64,000 nt of DNA from Gammaproteobacteria bacterium HGW-Gammaproteobacteria-1 (lineage in GTDB: Bacteria > Pseudomonadota > Gammaproteobacteria > Thiohalomonadales > Thiohalomonadaceae). A model generated the notes under the pieces. The model did no database searches. It was given only the letters and a program-made list of their open reading frames with translations, and was not told the origin of the DNA. The position numbers and the translations under genes were made by a program. Of the stretch, positions 51,345-59,766 are shown one piece after another (the first letter of the stretch is position 1; the number at the start of each line of letters is the position of its first letter). The stretch covers positions 1 through 64,000 of the forward strand of contig PGZL01000005.1 of assembly GCA_002840095.1 (NCBI GenBank), given 5' to 3'.

Positions 51345-52142
51345 GCGGGATTTAATAAACGGCCCATTCTTGTATATCTCTTCAACAAATACATCAGTCA
51401 AGTCCGAAAATTCGGATTTTAAGAACAAAGCCAGCTTGCGACGCCTTGTGGTTTCGCCATTCGCGTTCATGATTTTATTGAATGTTTCTAAGAGTCCGCG
51501 CTGCCTTAACCGTTGCTCAAAACCTTCAAGCGAGTGAATTCTTGGTTCCAATTGTTTGTCGAGGGCGCGAACAAAGTGGACAGCTATTGCTATTAGGGTT
51601 GTAAAGTCCTTAAGCGTAATTTGGCCAGACTCAAAATTTTCTAGTGTCCTAGTTATATCTATTCCGGCGTGTCGTTTGTTCAATTCGTCAGCATGATTAA
51701 TCAGAATCTTTCGCTGATGAACCGTGAGGCTACTTGCGGAATGGTGAACCACCTTGTTCCTCCACCTCACTAGCAACACGACCATAGGCCACCAGTACGT
51801 CTCTACATTAGAGAGAAATTTGGAAACCTCGAATATCCGGTTAGCAGCACCCTCAGTTTTTACTGCTTTTATAAGATTTTCGTCATCTGTTGAGCAGTCA
51901 GCTAAAAACTCCAGATATTTCAGTAAAGCCTCTTCAACAAATACCAATGAAGCGCGGAGTGCGAATAGACGAGCTTTGGCGGCAGCCGTGGCTGGATCGG
52001 ATGTTGACCAACTGATCGTTAGATCATCGGGCTTCTTTGCTTCGCCGGATCCAACTGCTGATAAACCAACGCAGATCGTATTCACCGAATGTACGGCATC
52101 GCCGACGATTTCCAGAAAATCTTTGAGACCCTCGCTTTCCAT
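51339..52142 (-). CDS. HEPN-like all-helical cassette protein
   Basis: A 267-residue, almost entirely helical protein with no match I recognise. Residues 126-135 read VRWRNKVVHHS-like, giving Arg128-x4-His133. The Arg-Asn-x3-His form is characteristic of HEPN ribonucleases found in toxin-antitoxin and anti-phage systems. Start ATG 52142 with AGGG upstream; GTG 52148 is an alternative. The ATG is only 13 nt downstream of the CCA end of the tRNA-like gene on the same strand, so the mRNA may be released by tRNA processing. The stop sits within the attC R'' box. AT-rich. HEPN assignment is from one motif and helical character. Confidence 0.6.
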   Translation of the reverse strand: MESEGLKDFLEIVGDAVHSVNTICVGLSAVGSGEAKKPDDLTISWSTSDPATAAAKARLFALRASLVFVEEALLKYLEFLADCSTDDENLIKAVKTEGAANRIFEVSKFLSNVETYWWPMVVLLVRWRNKVVHHSASSLTVHQRKILINHADELNKRHAGIDITRTLENFESGQITLKDFTTLIAIAVHFVRALDKQLEPRIHSLEGFEQRLRQRGLLETFNKIMNANGETTRRRKLALFLKSEFSDLTDVFVEEIYKNGPFIKSRA

Positions 52143-52155
52143 ATACACCCTAAGT

Positions 52156-52244
52156 TGGTGGTGCCGTGGGGATTCGAACCCCAGTTACCCGCTTTAAACA
52201 GCGGAAGTAATCGGCGGGCGTCTTAACCACTAGACGACAGCACC
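52156..52244 (-). tRNA. Aberrant tRNA-Glu-like gene with a 21-nt anticodon loop
   Basis: An 89-nt tRNA-shaped gene with encoded CCA (52158-52156). Acceptor GGTGCTG pairs with CGGCACC. The D arm GTCT...AGAC has loop AGTGGTTA. T arm TGGGG/CCCCA has loop TTCGAAT. The body, including the TAAC variable loop, resembles tRNA-Glu. The anticodon stem CCCGC/GCGGG (52218-52214 with 52192-52188) encloses 21 nt, 14 more than normal. Within the loop, CCGC can pair with the same GCGG strand, giving an alternative stem around TGTTTAAA. No anticodon can be assigned. It may be a pseudo-tRNA, a decoy or a regulatory tRNA-like RNA. Confidence 0.75.
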
Positions 52245-52255
52245 AAAGTATTAGC

Positions 52256-52330
52256 GTCTAACGAAAAATGAACTGCCCATTGCCAGATATGGCGGGTCGG
52301 GGAGCGATTCATCGCATGCAACTTGTTGTT
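52256..52330 (-). other. Possible degraded attC remnant upstream of the tRNA-like gene
   Basis: On the minus strand AACAACAAGTTGCATGCG (52330-52313) matches 16 of 18 bases of the same part of the attC-like site at 51340-51323. The segment ends with a perfect R' box GTTAGAC (52262-52256). The R'' box is not conserved (TGAAAAC), and the arms pair poorly. If real, it marks the start of the tRNA-plus-ORF cassette. Confidence 0.4.
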
Positions 52331-52451
52331 TTCACGGGTCAAAGCATCCTGCGCAGAGGGAACCCATGGGGAAATATACTGCAACTTTGCCGTATGACAC
52401 TACATATCTACCAAATTGCCGTTTAACAGTGGCATCGGGTGGGAGTTTACC

Positions 52452-52483
52452 GTTGGGTTACGCCTTCGGCTAACCCAACCTAC
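52452..52483. repeat. GTTGGGTTA...TAACCCAAC short hairpin
   Basis: GTTGGGTTA-CGCCTTCGGC-TAACCCAAC followed by CTAC. It is the inverted counterpart of 49661-49690. The stretch 52331-52451 between it and the attC remnant shows no ORF or RNA I can support. Confidence 0.75.
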
Positions 52484-52489
52484 ATTTGA

Positions 52490-52830
52490 TTTTTGCGTGC
52501 GCGTAGCGCACGCCACCCGCGCGATGCCGAAGGCGAGCCGGGTTTGCTTTTCTCCCCCTTTGGCTCGCCGAGCAACGCAGCCCGGAGCGGAATAGCCCGC
52601 AGGGGGCGCGCCATGGATGGCGCGCATTTCTCCGTCGGCACAGGGACGTGCCGTCGGAGAAACCCGCTCCGGGCGAGTAGCGCAGGGAACCGCGATAGCG
52701 GCGAGACATCGGGGCGGCCTTTTCTTTCGTTAGTTTCTTTTGGGGGGCGGAACCCCGACCCAATACACCCGCGCGATAGCGCGCACCATCCCGGGGCAGG
52801 GGGACCGGAACCCCCCGCAGAATCAGCGCG
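52490..52830 (-). repeat. Long intergenic repeat, copy D (right border of the foreign island)
   Basis: On the minus strand it contains AAAAGAAACTAACGAAAGAA, GATGTCTCGCCGCTATCGCG, CGGGTTTCTCCGACGGCACG, CGCCATCCATGGCGCGCC and GCTGCGTTGCTCGGCGAGCC. Inverted relative to copy C. The following 52831-52999 is low-information GC-rich DNA with a GCATGGGGGAGGAG stretch and no supportable gene. Confidence 0.88.
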
Positions 52831-52999
52831 CGTAGCGCACCACCCCAAGCGCCCCCTCCCGGCCTCCCCCATATGCATGGGGGAGGAGTTTGCAAGGAGT
52901 GCGCGCAGCGCGCATCCATCCCGGTGGATGCGCTGTGCTTATCCAACCTGCATAGCCTATCCAGGCGCCGCTATCGCCCAATGAATTGGGCTCCCACGT

Positions 53000-53071
53000 G
53001 TAGGAGCGCCTATGGCGCAGATGATCTGCGTAGCCAGAACAGATGCCGCATCGCGGCGGAGCCGCTCCTAC
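53000..53071. repeat. GTAGGAGCG...CGCTCCTAC palindrome
   Basis: GTAGGAGCGCCTATGGCGCA and GCGGCGGAGCCGCTCCTAC form the arms with a GCAGATGATCTGC internal palindrome. It lies just beyond the mfd stop and may end or stabilise that transcript. Confidence 0.75.
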
Positions 53072-53105
53072 ATGAAGGAGCCTGCTGCCGGGCAGCAGCA
53101 AAAAA

Positions 53106-56100
53106 TCAGCTGCCCAACCGCTTGAGCAACCCCTCCAACAACTCGAACCTGCTCTCCGCATCCGGCATATCCATCACTATGCGCAACCGCTCCTGCCCGT
53201 CCAGTTTGTAGACCTTCGCCTGGGTCTGGATCAGCTGGATGATCTTCATGCCGTCGATGTGGGGCTGGGGGATGAAGGTGATGCGGCCGCCGGCGGGGCC
53301 GAGTTCGATCTTGCGGATGCCGAGCGGGGTGGCCTGCAGTTTCAGTTCGGTGACGTGGATCAGGTTCTTGGCCGGTTCGGGCAACAGGCCGAAGCGGTCG
53401 ATCATTTCCACTTGCAGGTCGCGCAGTTCCTCCAGGCTTTCGGCGCTGGCGATGCGTTTGTACATGATCAGGCGGCTGTGCACGTCGGGCAGGTAGTCGT
53501 CGGGGATCAGGGCGGGGATGTGCAGGTCGACCTCGGTGCCGTGATCCAGCGGGCGATCCAGTTCCGGTTCGCGGCCGGCCTTGAGGGCGGCGACGGCGCG
53601 TTCCAGCAGTTCGCTGTACAGGCTGAAGCCGATCTCCTGCATCTGGCCGCTCTGTTCCTCGCCGAGCAGCTCGCCGGCGCCGCGGATCTCCAGGTCGTGG
53701 GTGGCGAGGGTGAAGCCGGTGCCCAGTTCCTCGATGGCCTCGATGGCCTCCAGGCGCTTTTGCGCATCGTCGGTCATCTGCCGGCGCGGCGGCACGATGA
53801 GATAGGCGTAGGCGCGGTGATGGGAGCGGCCGACGCGGCCGCGCAGCTGGTAGAGCTGGGCCAGACCGAAGCGGTCGGCGCGGTTGATGACGATGGTGTT
53901 GGCGCTGGGGATGTCGATGCCGGTTTCGATGATCGTGGTGCACACCAGGATGTTGAAGCGCTGGTGGTAGAAGTCGGACATCACCCGTTCCAGCTCGCGT
54001 TCGCGCATCTGGCCGTGGGCGTGGCGCACGGTGGCCTCGGGGATCAGGGCGGCGAGTTCCTGCTCCATCTTCTCGATGGTGTCGACGTCGTTGTGCAGGA
54101 AGTAAACCTGGCCGCCGCGCTTGATCTCGCGCAGGCAGGCCTCGTGGATCAGCGGCTGCTGCCATTCGGTGACGAAGGTCTTCACGGCGAGGCGCCGCGC
54201 CGGGGCGGTGGCGATGATGGACAGGTCGCGGATGTTGGCCAGCGACATATTGAGGGTGCGCGGGATCGGCGTGGCGGTGAGGGTGAGCACGTCCACCTCG
54301 GCGCGCAGCGCCTTGAAGCGCTCCTTCTGCCGCACGCCGAAGCGATGTTCCTCGTCGATGATGACGAGGCCGAGGCGTTCCAGCTTGATGTTTTCCTGCA
54401 ACAGCTTGTGGGTGCCGATGATGATGTCCACCTTGCCCTGTTGCAGGCCTTCGATGACCTGGTCCTGTTCCTTGCGGGTACGGAAGCGCGACAGGCTTTC
54501 GATGCGCACCGGCCAGTCGGCGAAGCGGTCGCGGAAGTTCTCGTAGTGCTGCTGGGCGAGCAGGGTGGTGGGCACCAGCATGGCCACCTGCTTGCCGCCC
54601 ATCACGGCGACGAAGGCGGCACGCATGGCCACTTCGGTCTTGCCGAAACCGACGTCGCCGCACACCAGGCGGTCCATGGGCTGCGGCGTTTCCATATCGT
54701 TGATCACCGCGTCGATGGCGGCCTGCTGATCGGGCGTGGTCTCGAAGGGGAAGCCGGCGGCGAAGGCCTGGTAGCCGGCCCAGTCCATCTTGTAGGCGTG
54801 GCCCTTGCGCGCGGCGCGCTGGGCGTAGATGGCGAGCAGTTCCGCCGCCACGTCGCGCACCTTTTCGCTGGCCTTGCGCTTGGCCTTTTCCCATTGGCCG
54901 CTGCCCAGCTTGTGCAGCGGGGCTGATTCCGGTGCGGCGCCGGTGTAGCGGCTGATCAGGTGCAGAGAGGACACCGGCACGTACAGCTTGTCGCCGCCGG
55001 CGTATTCCAGGGTGAGGAATTCCTGTTCGATGCCGCCGGTGTCCAGAGTCTGCATGCCGAGGTAGCGGCCGACGCCGTGTTCCTCGTGCACCACCGGCGC
55101 ACCCGGCTGCAACTCGGCCAGGTTGCGGATCACCGCATCGGAGTCGCGGGTGGCGCGTACCTTGCGGCGGCGCCGCTGCATCACCTGTTCGCCGTACAGC
55201 TGCGGTTCGGCGATGACGGCCAGCGGCGGGTCCTGCAACAGCAGGCCCTGCTCCAGCGGCGCCACCAGCAGGCCCAGGGCGATGTCGCTGTCGAGGAACT
55301 CCTGCCACGACTCCACCGCCCTGGGTTTGATCTCCGCGCCGCCCAGCAGGTCCAGCAGGGCCTCGCGCCGGCCCGCCGATTCCACCGCGAACAGCACGCG
55401 GCCCTGGAATTCGCCGAGGAAGCGGCGCAGGGCGGCGGTGGGATGTTCGGAGCGCACGTCCAGGGTCAGGCTGGGCGGGTTGTCGCAGGCGAAGTTGTGG
55501 TGGCCGGCCCTGGGCTCCAGCTCGAAGCGCTGCAACTGGGTACGCGGATAGGCGGCCAGCGCCCCCAGCACCTCGTCGCCGCGCAGGAAGATGTTTTCCG
55601 GCGGCAGCAGCGGCCGTTCGATGTTGTGGCGCAGCTGTTCGTGGCGCTCCTTGCATTCGCCCCAGAAACCGTCGGCGGCATCCTCGGCGCCCTCGGTGCT
55701 GAGCACCAGGGTCTGGGCCGGCAGGTAGTCGAACAGGGTGTGGGTGTGTTCGAAGAACAGGGGTAGGTAGTACTCGATGCCCGGCGGGGCGAGGCCGTTG
55801 CTGACGTCGCGGTAGATCAGGCTGCGCTGCGGGTCGCCCTCGACGGCGAGGCGCCAGGCGGAGCGGAACTGCTTGATGGCCGCCTCTCCCATGGGGAACT
55901 CGCGTGCCGGCAGCAGGCGCACCGACTCCACCTTGTCCAGCGAGCGCTGGTTCTCCGGGTCGAAGGTGCGGATGCTCTCCACCTCGTCGTCGAACAGTTC
56001 GATGCGGTAGGGTACCGGGCTGCCCATGGGGAACAGATCGAACAGGGCGCCGCGCACGGTGAACTCGCCGTGTTCCATCACCTGGGACACGCAGCGGTAA

Positions 56101-56570
56101 CCGCTGGCATCGAGACGATGCCGCATCTGGTCCAGGTCCATGCGCTGGCCCAGGTCCAGCACCAGGCTGTGGCCTTCCAGGTACTCGCGCGGCGCCAGCC
56201 GGTGCATCAGGGTGGAGATGGGGGTGATCAGCACGCCGCGGCTGAGGGAGGGCAGCCGGTACAGGGTGGCGAGGCGCTCGGAGATGATGTCCTGGTGCGG
56301 CGAGAAGGCGTCGTAGGGCAGGGTTTCCCAGTCGGGGAAGTGCAGCACCGGCAGGGTGGCGTCGTCGCCGAGGTAGAAGCGCAGCTCGTATTCCAGGCGG
56401 CTGGCGGTGGGGGCGTCGGCGGTGACCACCAGCACCATACCGTCCTGTTCCCGCGCGGCGGAGGCGATGGCCAGACCGTAACTGCTGCCATACAGGCGGC
56501 CCCAGCGCAGGCGTTCGCCGGGGCGGCGCGCGGCGACGGGATGGAGCGGCGAATGGTAGCGTTCAGTCAT
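53106..56570 (-). CDS. mfd: Transcription-repair coupling factor Mfd
   Basis: A 1154-residue ATPase that removes stalled RNA polymerase and recruits UvrA to lesions. Order: UvrB-like N-terminal module (about 1-350, HFPDWETLPYDAFSPHQDIISERLATLYRL), RNA-polymerase interaction domain (about 470-550, VHEEHGVGRYLGMQ), RecG-like motor with Walker A CGDVGFGKTEVAMRAAF (about 643) and DEEH in VIIDEEHRFGVRQKERFK, motif VI VGRSHHRAYAYL, and the C-terminal D7 domain. Length matches E. coli (1148). Start ATG 56570. Confidence 0.97.
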   Translation of the reverse strand: MTERYHSPLHPVAARRPGERLRWGRLYGSSYGLAIASAAREQDGMVLVVTADAPTASRLEYELRFYLGDDATLPVLHFPDWETLPYDAFSPHQDIISERLATLYRLPSLSRGVLITPISTLMHRLAPREYLEGHSLVLDLGQRMDLDQMRHRLDASGYRCVSQVMEHGEFTVRGALFDLFPMGSPVPYRIELFDDEVESIRTFDPENQRSLDKVESVRLLPAREFPMGEAAIKQFRSAWRLAVEGDPQRSLIYRDVSNGLAPPGIEYYLPLFFEHTHTLFDYLPAQTLVLSTEGAEDAADGFWGECKERHEQLRHNIERPLLPPENIFLRGDEVLGALAAYPRTQLQRFELEPRAGHHNFACDNPPSLTLDVRSEHPTAALRRFLGEFQGRVLFAVESAGRREALLDLLGGAEIKPRAVESWQEFLDSDIALGLLVAPLEQGLLLQDPPLAVIAEPQLYGEQVMQRRRRKVRATRDSDAVIRNLAELQPGAPVVHEEHGVGRYLGMQTLDTGGIEQEFLTLEYAGGDKLYVPVSSLHLISRYTGAAPESAPLHKLGSGQWEKAKRKASEKVRDVAAELLAIYAQRAARKGHAYKMDWAGYQAFAAGFPFETTPDQQAAIDAVINDMETPQPMDRLVCGDVGFGKTEVAMRAAFVAVMGGKQVAMLVPTTLLAQQHYENFRDRFADWPVRIESLSRFRTRKEQDQVIEGLQQGKVDIIIGTHKLLQENIKLERLGLVIIDEEHRFGVRQKERFKALRAEVDVLTLTATPIPRTLNMSLANIRDLSIIATAPARRLAVKTFVTEWQQPLIHEACLREIKRGGQVYFLHNDVDTIEKMEQELAALIPEATVRHAHGQMRERELERVMSDFYHQRFNILVCTTIIETGIDIPSANTIVINRADRFGLAQLYQLRGRVGRSHHRAYAYLIVPPRRQMTDDAQKRLEAIEAIEELGTGFTLATHDLEIRGAGELLGEEQSGQMQEIGFSLYSELLERAVAALKAGREPELDRPLDHGTEVDLHIPALIPDDYLPDVHSRLIMYKRIASAESLEELRDLQVEMIDRFGLLPEPAKNLIHVTELKLQATPLGIRKIELGPAGGRITFIPQPHIDGMKIIQLIQTQAKVYKLDGQERLRIVMDMPDAESRFELLEGLLKRLGS

Positions 56571-56650
56571 TAATTCAGAATCCGGCGGGTAAAAAGCGGC
56601 TATTGTATATGCACTTGCGCCCTGGGTAACCCGGGGCGGAGCGGACGGGA

Positions 56651-56890
56651 GTGACGATCGAGGTGAGCTGGCTGGACAAACCGCCCTGGGGCCCGCTGCT
56701 GCTCGGGGCGTTGCTGCTGGGCCTGGCGCCCTTCCTGCCGGAGCCCCACCTGTGGGAGAAACTCAAGATGCTGGCCGCCGGCCGGCTGGTGCGGCCCATC
56801 GATATCTTCGATCTGGTGCTGCACGGGGCGCTGCCGCTCCTGCTGGCCGCCAAGGGGCTGCGCAACCTGACCCGCAGGGGCGCCGGCTGA
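56651..56890 (+). CDS. Small inner-membrane protein of unknown function
   Basis: A 79-residue protein with two predicted transmembrane helices (GPLLLGALLLGLAPFLP and LHGALPLLLAAKGLRNL) separated by a LWEKLKMLAAGRLVRPIDIFD linker. I do not recognise a named family. Start GTG 56651 is uncertain, because the nearest GGAG is 9 nt upstream and another GTG lies at 56663. The stop is 5 nt before the sigma-54 promoter of sqr. A link to the sulfide oxidoreductase is suggested only by position. Confidence 0.6.
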   Translation: MTIEVSWLDKPPWGPLLLGALLLGLAPFLPEPHLWEKLKMLAAGRLVRPIDIFDLVLHGALPLLLAAKGLRNLTRRGAG

Positions 56891-56894
56891 GTTG

Positions 56895-56910
56895 TGGCAT
56901 AAATATTGCC
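56895..56910 (+). promoter_or_regulatory. Sigma-54 promoter of sqr
   Basis: TGGCATAAATATTGCC has the invariant GG and GC dinucleotides separated by exactly 10 bases, close to consensus TGGCAC-N5-TTGC. The predicted start is near 56921, giving a 58-nt leader with GAGGAGGAG before ATG 56979. A sigma-54 activator gene lies directly downstream of sqr. Confidence 0.75.
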
Positions 56911-56978
56911 TTATGGTTACGCGAAGATGAACAAGGTCCGGCTCAGGCCGTTTTGAATAATTGAGGAGGAGAAGTTAA

Positions 56979-58253
56979 ATGGCACATATCGTCATCATGG
57001 GCGCCGGCATCGGCGGTCTGCCTGCGGCATACGATTTCCGCGACGTACTGGGACGGGAGCACGACATCACCGTCGTGAACAGTTCCGACCATTTCAGCTT
57101 CACCCCCTCCAACCCGTGGGTGGCCGTGGGCTGGCGCACGCGCAAGGACGTCACCTTCCCCATGGAAGGCTACCTGGCCAAGAAGGACATCAAGCTCATC
57201 GCCCAGCCCGTCATCGAGCTGAAGCCGGACGAGAGCACCCTGATCGTGCAGGACGGCACTGCCGTCAAGTACGACTACCTGATTATCGCCACCGGCCCCA
57301 AGCTGGCGTTCGAGGAAGTGGAGGGCCTGGGCCCCCACGGCGGTTTCACCCAGTCCGTGTGCACCACCGACCACGCCGAGAAGGCGTATGACGAGTGGCA
57401 GAAGTTCGTGCAGGACCCGGGACCGCTGGTCGTCGGCGCCGTGCAGGGCGCGTCCTGCTTCGGCCCGGCCTACGAGACCGCCTTCATCTACGCCACCGAC
57501 CTGCGCAAGCGCAAGATCCGCGACAAGGTGCCCATGACCTTCGTTACCTCCGAGCCCTATATCGGTCACCTGGGCCTGGGCGGCGTGGGCGATTCCAAGG
57601 GCATGATGGAGTCCGAACTGCGCCAGAACCACATCAAGTGGATCTGCAACGCCAAGGTCACCAAGGTCGAGGCCGGCAAGATGTTCGTGGCCGAGCACAA
57701 TGACAAGGGCGAGGTTATCAAGGAGCACGAGCTGCCGTTCAAGTACTCCATGATGCTGCCGGCCTTCAAGGGCATCGACCCGGTGATGAAGGTGGGTGAG
57801 GACCTGGTCAACCCGCGCGGCTTCGTCAAGGTGGATGCCTTCCAGCGCAATCCCAAGTGGAAAAACATCTACTCCGTGGGCGTCTGCATCGCCATTCCGC
57901 CGGTCGAGGTCACCCCGGTACCCACCGGCACCCCCAAGACCGGTTACATGATCGAGTCCATGGTGTCGGCCACCGCCCACAACATCAAGAACGCCCTGGA
58001 AGGCAAGGACCCGGACGAGAAGGGCACCTGGAACGCCATCTGCCTGGCCGACATGGGTGACACCGGCGTGGCCTTCGTCGCCATGCCGCAGATCCCGCCC
58101 CGCAACGTGTCCTGGATGAAGAAGGGCAAGTGGGTGCACATGGCCAAGGTCGCCTTCGAGAAGTACTTCATCAACAAGATGAAGAAGGGCTCCTCCGAGC
58201 CCCTGTTCGAGAAGTATGTCCTCAAGGCCCTGGGCATCGAGCGCCTGAAGTAA
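56979..58253 (+). CDS. sqr: Sulfide:quinone oxidoreductase (Acidithiobacillus-type)
   Basis: A 424-residue FAD flavoprotein that oxidises sulfide and passes electrons to quinone. It is peripheral on the periplasmic face in characterised relatives. Seen: the FAD motif IVIMGAGIGGLPAAYDF (residues 4-20), FTPSNPWVAVGW, YDYLIIATGPKLAFE, the two redox Cys at 128 (QSVCTTDHAEKA) and 160 (GASCFGPAYE), the third at 355 (WNAICLADMGD), PVPTGTPKTGYMIESM with the C-terminal FAD site, and an amphipathic end (KVAFEKYFINKMKKG) for membrane binding. All three Cys match the Acidithiobacillus ferrooxidans enzyme. Controlled by a sigma-54 promoter at 56895. Confidence 0.93.
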   Translation: MAHIVIMGAGIGGLPAAYDFRDVLGREHDITVVNSSDHFSFTPSNPWVAVGWRTRKDVTFPMEGYLAKKDIKLIAQPVIELKPDESTLIVQDGTAVKYDYLIIATGPKLAFEEVEGLGPHGGFTQSVCTTDHAEKAYDEWQKFVQDPGPLVVGAVQGASCFGPAYETAFIYATDLRKRKIRDKVPMTFVTSEPYIGHLGLGGVGDSKGMMESELRQNHIKWICNAKVTKVEAGKMFVAEHNDKGEVIKEHELPFKYSMMLPAFKGIDPVMKVGEDLVNPRGFVKVDAFQRNPKWKNIYSVGVCIAIPPVEVTPVPTGTPKTGYMIESMVSATAHNIKNALEGKDPDEKGTWNAICLADMGDTGVAFVAMPQIPPRNVSWMKKGKWVHMAKVAFEKYFINKMKKGSSEPLFEKYVLKALGIERLK

Positions 58254-58276
58254 GCGGGTGCAAGGTGGCTGAAAAG

Positions 58277-58301
58277 CGGCGGGGCTGGTCCCCGCCGTTT
58301 T
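58277..58301 (+). terminator. Intrinsic terminator of sqr
   Basis: CGGCGGGG-CTGGT-CCCCGCCG followed by TTTTC, 24 nt after the stop. It isolates sqr from the regulator gene, which therefore needs its own promoter. Confidence 0.9.
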
Positions 58302-58335
58302 CATTTGGAGTGCGGGAGGGTACTCTGTCGGGTAT

Positions 58336-58372
58336 TGACATGACAGATTGGCGGGCAGAAGATGTCATGACA
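58336..58372. promoter_or_regulatory. Paired palindromic operators upstream of the sigma-54 activator gene
   Basis: TGACATGACA (58336-58345) and the perfect palindrome TGTCATGACA (58363-58372) have centres 27 bp apart. The same TGTCATGACA occurs at 60082-60091, upstream of the predicted small RNA. TTGACA at 58335-58340 could also act as a -35 element. Likely binding sites for the adjacent Fis-type regulator (autoregulation), by inference. Confidence 0.65.
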
Positions 58373-58419
58373 CTGACTGCCATATAAAAACAAAAACAGT
58401 TACGTCTGGAGGAGAGAAC

Positions 58420-59766
58420 ATGAGCTGCGACAGCATCGCCAAACCGTCCTGCGAACAAATCATCAACATCCTGCCCGATCCCTTCGTGGTCATCGACCGC
58501 AACTACCGCATCATGGCCGCCAACGCCCAGTACCGCAGGCGCTACGGCCTGGGCAACGGCGACGACGTGGTCGGCCGCTTTTGCTACGAGGTTTCGCACC
58601 GGGTGGACACCCCGTGCAGCCAGCACGGCGAGCACTGCCCCCTGGAGATCGTGTTCAGCACCGGGCAGTCGACCCAGGTGATGCACGTCCACTACGACAT
58701 GAACGGCCACGAGGAATACGTCCAGCTGCAATCGACGCCGCTGTTCGACGACAAGGGCAAGGTGCTGTACGTGGGGGAGTACATCTTCCCCATCAGCCAG
58801 AAGCGGCAGGACACCCTGCTTATCGGCCGCTCCCGCCCCATGGTGCGCATGACCAGCCTGTTGCAGCGCGTCGCTCCCACCACCACCACGGTGCTGCTGC
58901 TGGGCGAAAGCGGCGTGGGCAAGGAGTGCGTGGCCAAATACGTACACGAGTATTCGCCCCGCGGCGGCGGCCCCTTCGTCATCGTCGACTGCGGCACCCT
59001 GGGCGAGAACCTCATCGAGAGCGAGCTGTTCGGCCATGAAAAGGGCGCCTTTACCGGTGCCACGGGGCGCAAGAAGGGCCTGTTCGAGGTGGCCCACGGC
59101 GGCACCCTGTTCATCGACGAAATCGCCGAATTGCCCCTGGCCCTGCAAACCAAGCTGCTGCGCGTACTGGAGACCGGCACCATCCGCCGCCTCGGCGGCA
59201 CCGAGTACATCAATGTGGACGTGCGCGTGGTCGCGGCAACCCACGGCGATCTGCAGCGCATGGTGGAGCGCGGCGCGTTCCGCCAGGATCTGTATTACCG
59301 CCTGTCCGCCTTCCCGGTGCACATCCCGCCGCTGCGCGACCGGCCCGACGACATCGCCGCCCTGGCGGAGCACTTCCTGGCCAGCAGCGAAGATGCCGAT
59401 CGCTACATCCCGCTGTCGCCCGAGGTGATCGAGACCCTGATGACCTACGACTATCCGGGCAACGCCCGTGAGCTGCGCAACATCGTCGAGCGCGCGGCGA
59501 TCCTGGCCTACGGCGAGGACATCATCCGCCCGGAACACCTGGTGTTCGAGGGACCGCGGCGCGAGGACGCGCAGGGCGGCGGCGGGCTCGACATGGGCCT
59601 GGCCGCCAGCGGCCGGCGCATGCTGCAGCGGCGCAACGGCCGGCTGACCGATGACGAGGTGCTGCACGCCCTGGAAAGCTGCGACGGCCACCGCGCCAAG
59701 GCGGCGCAACGGCTCGGGGTGAGCGAACGTACCCTGTATCGCTACGTGGAGCGCATGCGCGGGTAG
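58420..59766 (+). CDS. Sigma-54-dependent PAS-AAA-Fis activator
   Basis: A 448-residue enhancer-binding protein. A PAS domain (about 10-125) carries a Cys/His cluster, [20 protein letters not shown] (residues 49-68), which may bind metal or haem or act as a redox switch. The AAA+ domain (about 140-380) has Walker A GESGVGKE, the sigma-54 contact loop GAFTGA (in [13 protein letters not shown]), Walker [14 protein letters not shown] and the Arg finger region [15 protein letters not shown]. The C terminus is a Fis-type helix-turn-helix ([20 protein letters not shown]). GGAGGAG precedes ATG 58420. Context suggests sulfide- or redox-responsive control of sqr and of the small RNA at 59904-60003. 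The stop is formed by a repeat. Confidence 0.92.
   Translation: MSCDSIAKPSCEQIINILPDPFVVIDRNYRIMAANAQYRRRYGLGNGDDVVGRFCYEVSHRVDTPCSQHGEHCPLEIVFSTGQSTQVMHVHYDMNGHEEYVQLQSTPLFDDKGKVLYVGEYIFPISQKRQDTLLIGRSRPMVRMTSLLQRVAPTTTTVLLLGESGVGKECVAKYVHEYSPRGGGPFVIVDCGTLGENLIESELFGHEKGAFTGATGRKKGLFEVAHGGTLFIDEIAELPLALQTKLLRVLETGTIRRLGGTEYINVDVRVVAATHGDLQRMVERGAFRQDLYYRLSAFPVHIPPLRDRPDDIAALAEHFLASSEDADRYIPLSPEVIETLMTYDYPGNARELRNIVERAAILAYGEDIIRPEHLVFEGPRREDAQGGGGLDMGLAASGRRMLQRRNGRLTDDEVLHALESCDGHRAKAAQRLGVSERTLYRYVERMRG

Noticed and set aside
52193-52213. A spliceable 14-nt intron in the tRNA-like gene
   Set aside because: No bulge-helix-bulge enzymes are expected in a bacterium and self-splicing introns are far longer; an enlarged loop is the simpler reading.
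49228-52500. An integrase or transposase gene driving the island
   Set aside because: None of the ORFs in or near the island shows tyrosine-recombinase, IntI or transposase motifs.
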